In this document: one piece after another, positions 63,919 through 64,000 of the stretch
Layout of the letters: each line of letters begins with the position of its first letter
Numbering within the stretch: position 1 is the first letter of the stretch
Assembly (NCBI GenBank): GCA_030685015.1
Contig: JAUXWS010000095.1
Location: 37,008 to 101,007, forward strand
DNA from: a bacterium
GTDB lineage: Bacteria > CAIWAD01
Length of the DNA stretch: 64,000 nucleotides
Direction: 5' to 3'
Notes under the pieces: generated by a model
Told to the model about the DNA's origin: nothing
What the model saw: only the letters and a program-made list of their open reading frames with translations
Database searches by the model: none
Position numbers and translations under genes: made by a program

Positions 63919-64000
63919 GAACCAATCACCATGGGGACCGCATCAGGTGATAGGGCCCTCTGTGCGACGGCGGCCGTGAGGCCGCCTAGTTAGGGCCCTG

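Larger units (their letters stand above)
63343..64000. repeat. gene-free repeat and palindrome island
   Basis: No credible gene; short frames here are Arg/Lys-rich by-products of the repeats. The stretch holds a hairpin at 63503-63525 (CCTTCCCCCT / AGGGGGAAGG), a 32-base direct repeat (63441 and 63791), a 30-base perfect palindrome (63632-63661) and a 16-bp hairpin (63884-63918). A weak TACATT -10-like box for the UgpC gene lies near 63387. Confidence 0.8.

Overview
This window is a gene-dense, GC-rich chromosomal segment from a diderm bacterium. Seven proteins end in Type IX secretion (T9SS) or FlgD-Ig style C-terminal domains (the PNPFNP...KLLLVK pattern or relatives). There is also a PorV/PorQ-type outer-membrane protein, a TonB-dependent receptor with a carboxypeptidase-regulatory N-terminus, PKD-decorated beta-helix proteins and a pyruvate:ferredoxin oxidoreductase. 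Together these point to an uncultured-type lineage of the Fibrobacterota-Chlorobiota-Bacteroidota (FCB) superphylum (for example KSB1, Delong-, Eisen- or Zixibacteria-like). This placement is inferred from protein architecture only; no rRNA or tRNA gene was seen.

0-9.4 kb (minus strand): a housekeeping block. The conserved order yebC-ruvC-ruvA-ruvB-queA is followed by a fused ispDF, cut by the window edge. Upstream lie a 102-aa unknown, a 67K-type sppA and an ABC-F ATPase. 9.6-15.6 kb: a secreted M1 aminopeptidase, an RsbW-like kinase, two EutN/CcmL microcompartment vertex proteins separated by a hexanucleotide satellite, a deoxyhypusine synthase-like gene, deoB, and a 50-aa Lys-rich protein with its own promoter and terminator. 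15.8-24.3 kb: a 900-aa secreted protein, rnhB, a UDG-fold protein, a methyltransferase, and the tightly coupled glutaredoxin-Nudix-recJ-xerD run.

24.4-31.6 kb (plus strand): an ECF sigma factor, a one-TM putative anti-sigma protein and a Spy/CpxP-like periplasmic protein, each overlapping the next by ATGA. These are followed by a frameshifted lipoprotein and a secreted helical-repeat protein. Then come PAP2-glycosyltransferase, MgtC, and a DsbD-N-like/redoxin pair. 31.6-38.2 kb (minus): a one-chain pyruvate:ferredoxin oxidoreductase, a DUF2442 remnant, a higBA toxin-antitoxin pair with a clear palindromic operator, and a histidine ammonia-lyase whose cofactor Ser is Cys. A REP-like repeat cluster follows.

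38.5-63.3 kb: a surface and carbohydrate region. A secreted GH13 glucanase and a small T9SS cargo (plus) face three large paralogous beta-helix/PKD T9SS cargo genes (minus). Beyond these is a five-gene minus-strand run: MalK/UgpC-type ATPase, TonB receptor, 1325-aa T9SS protein, PorV-like protein, tandem starch-binding-like T9SS protein. The last 650 bases hold no credible gene but are packed with palindromes and a duplicated repeat.

Functionally, the right half looks like a glycan-handling and cell-surface export region (inference). The left half is DNA repair, tRNA modification and isoprenoid metabolism.
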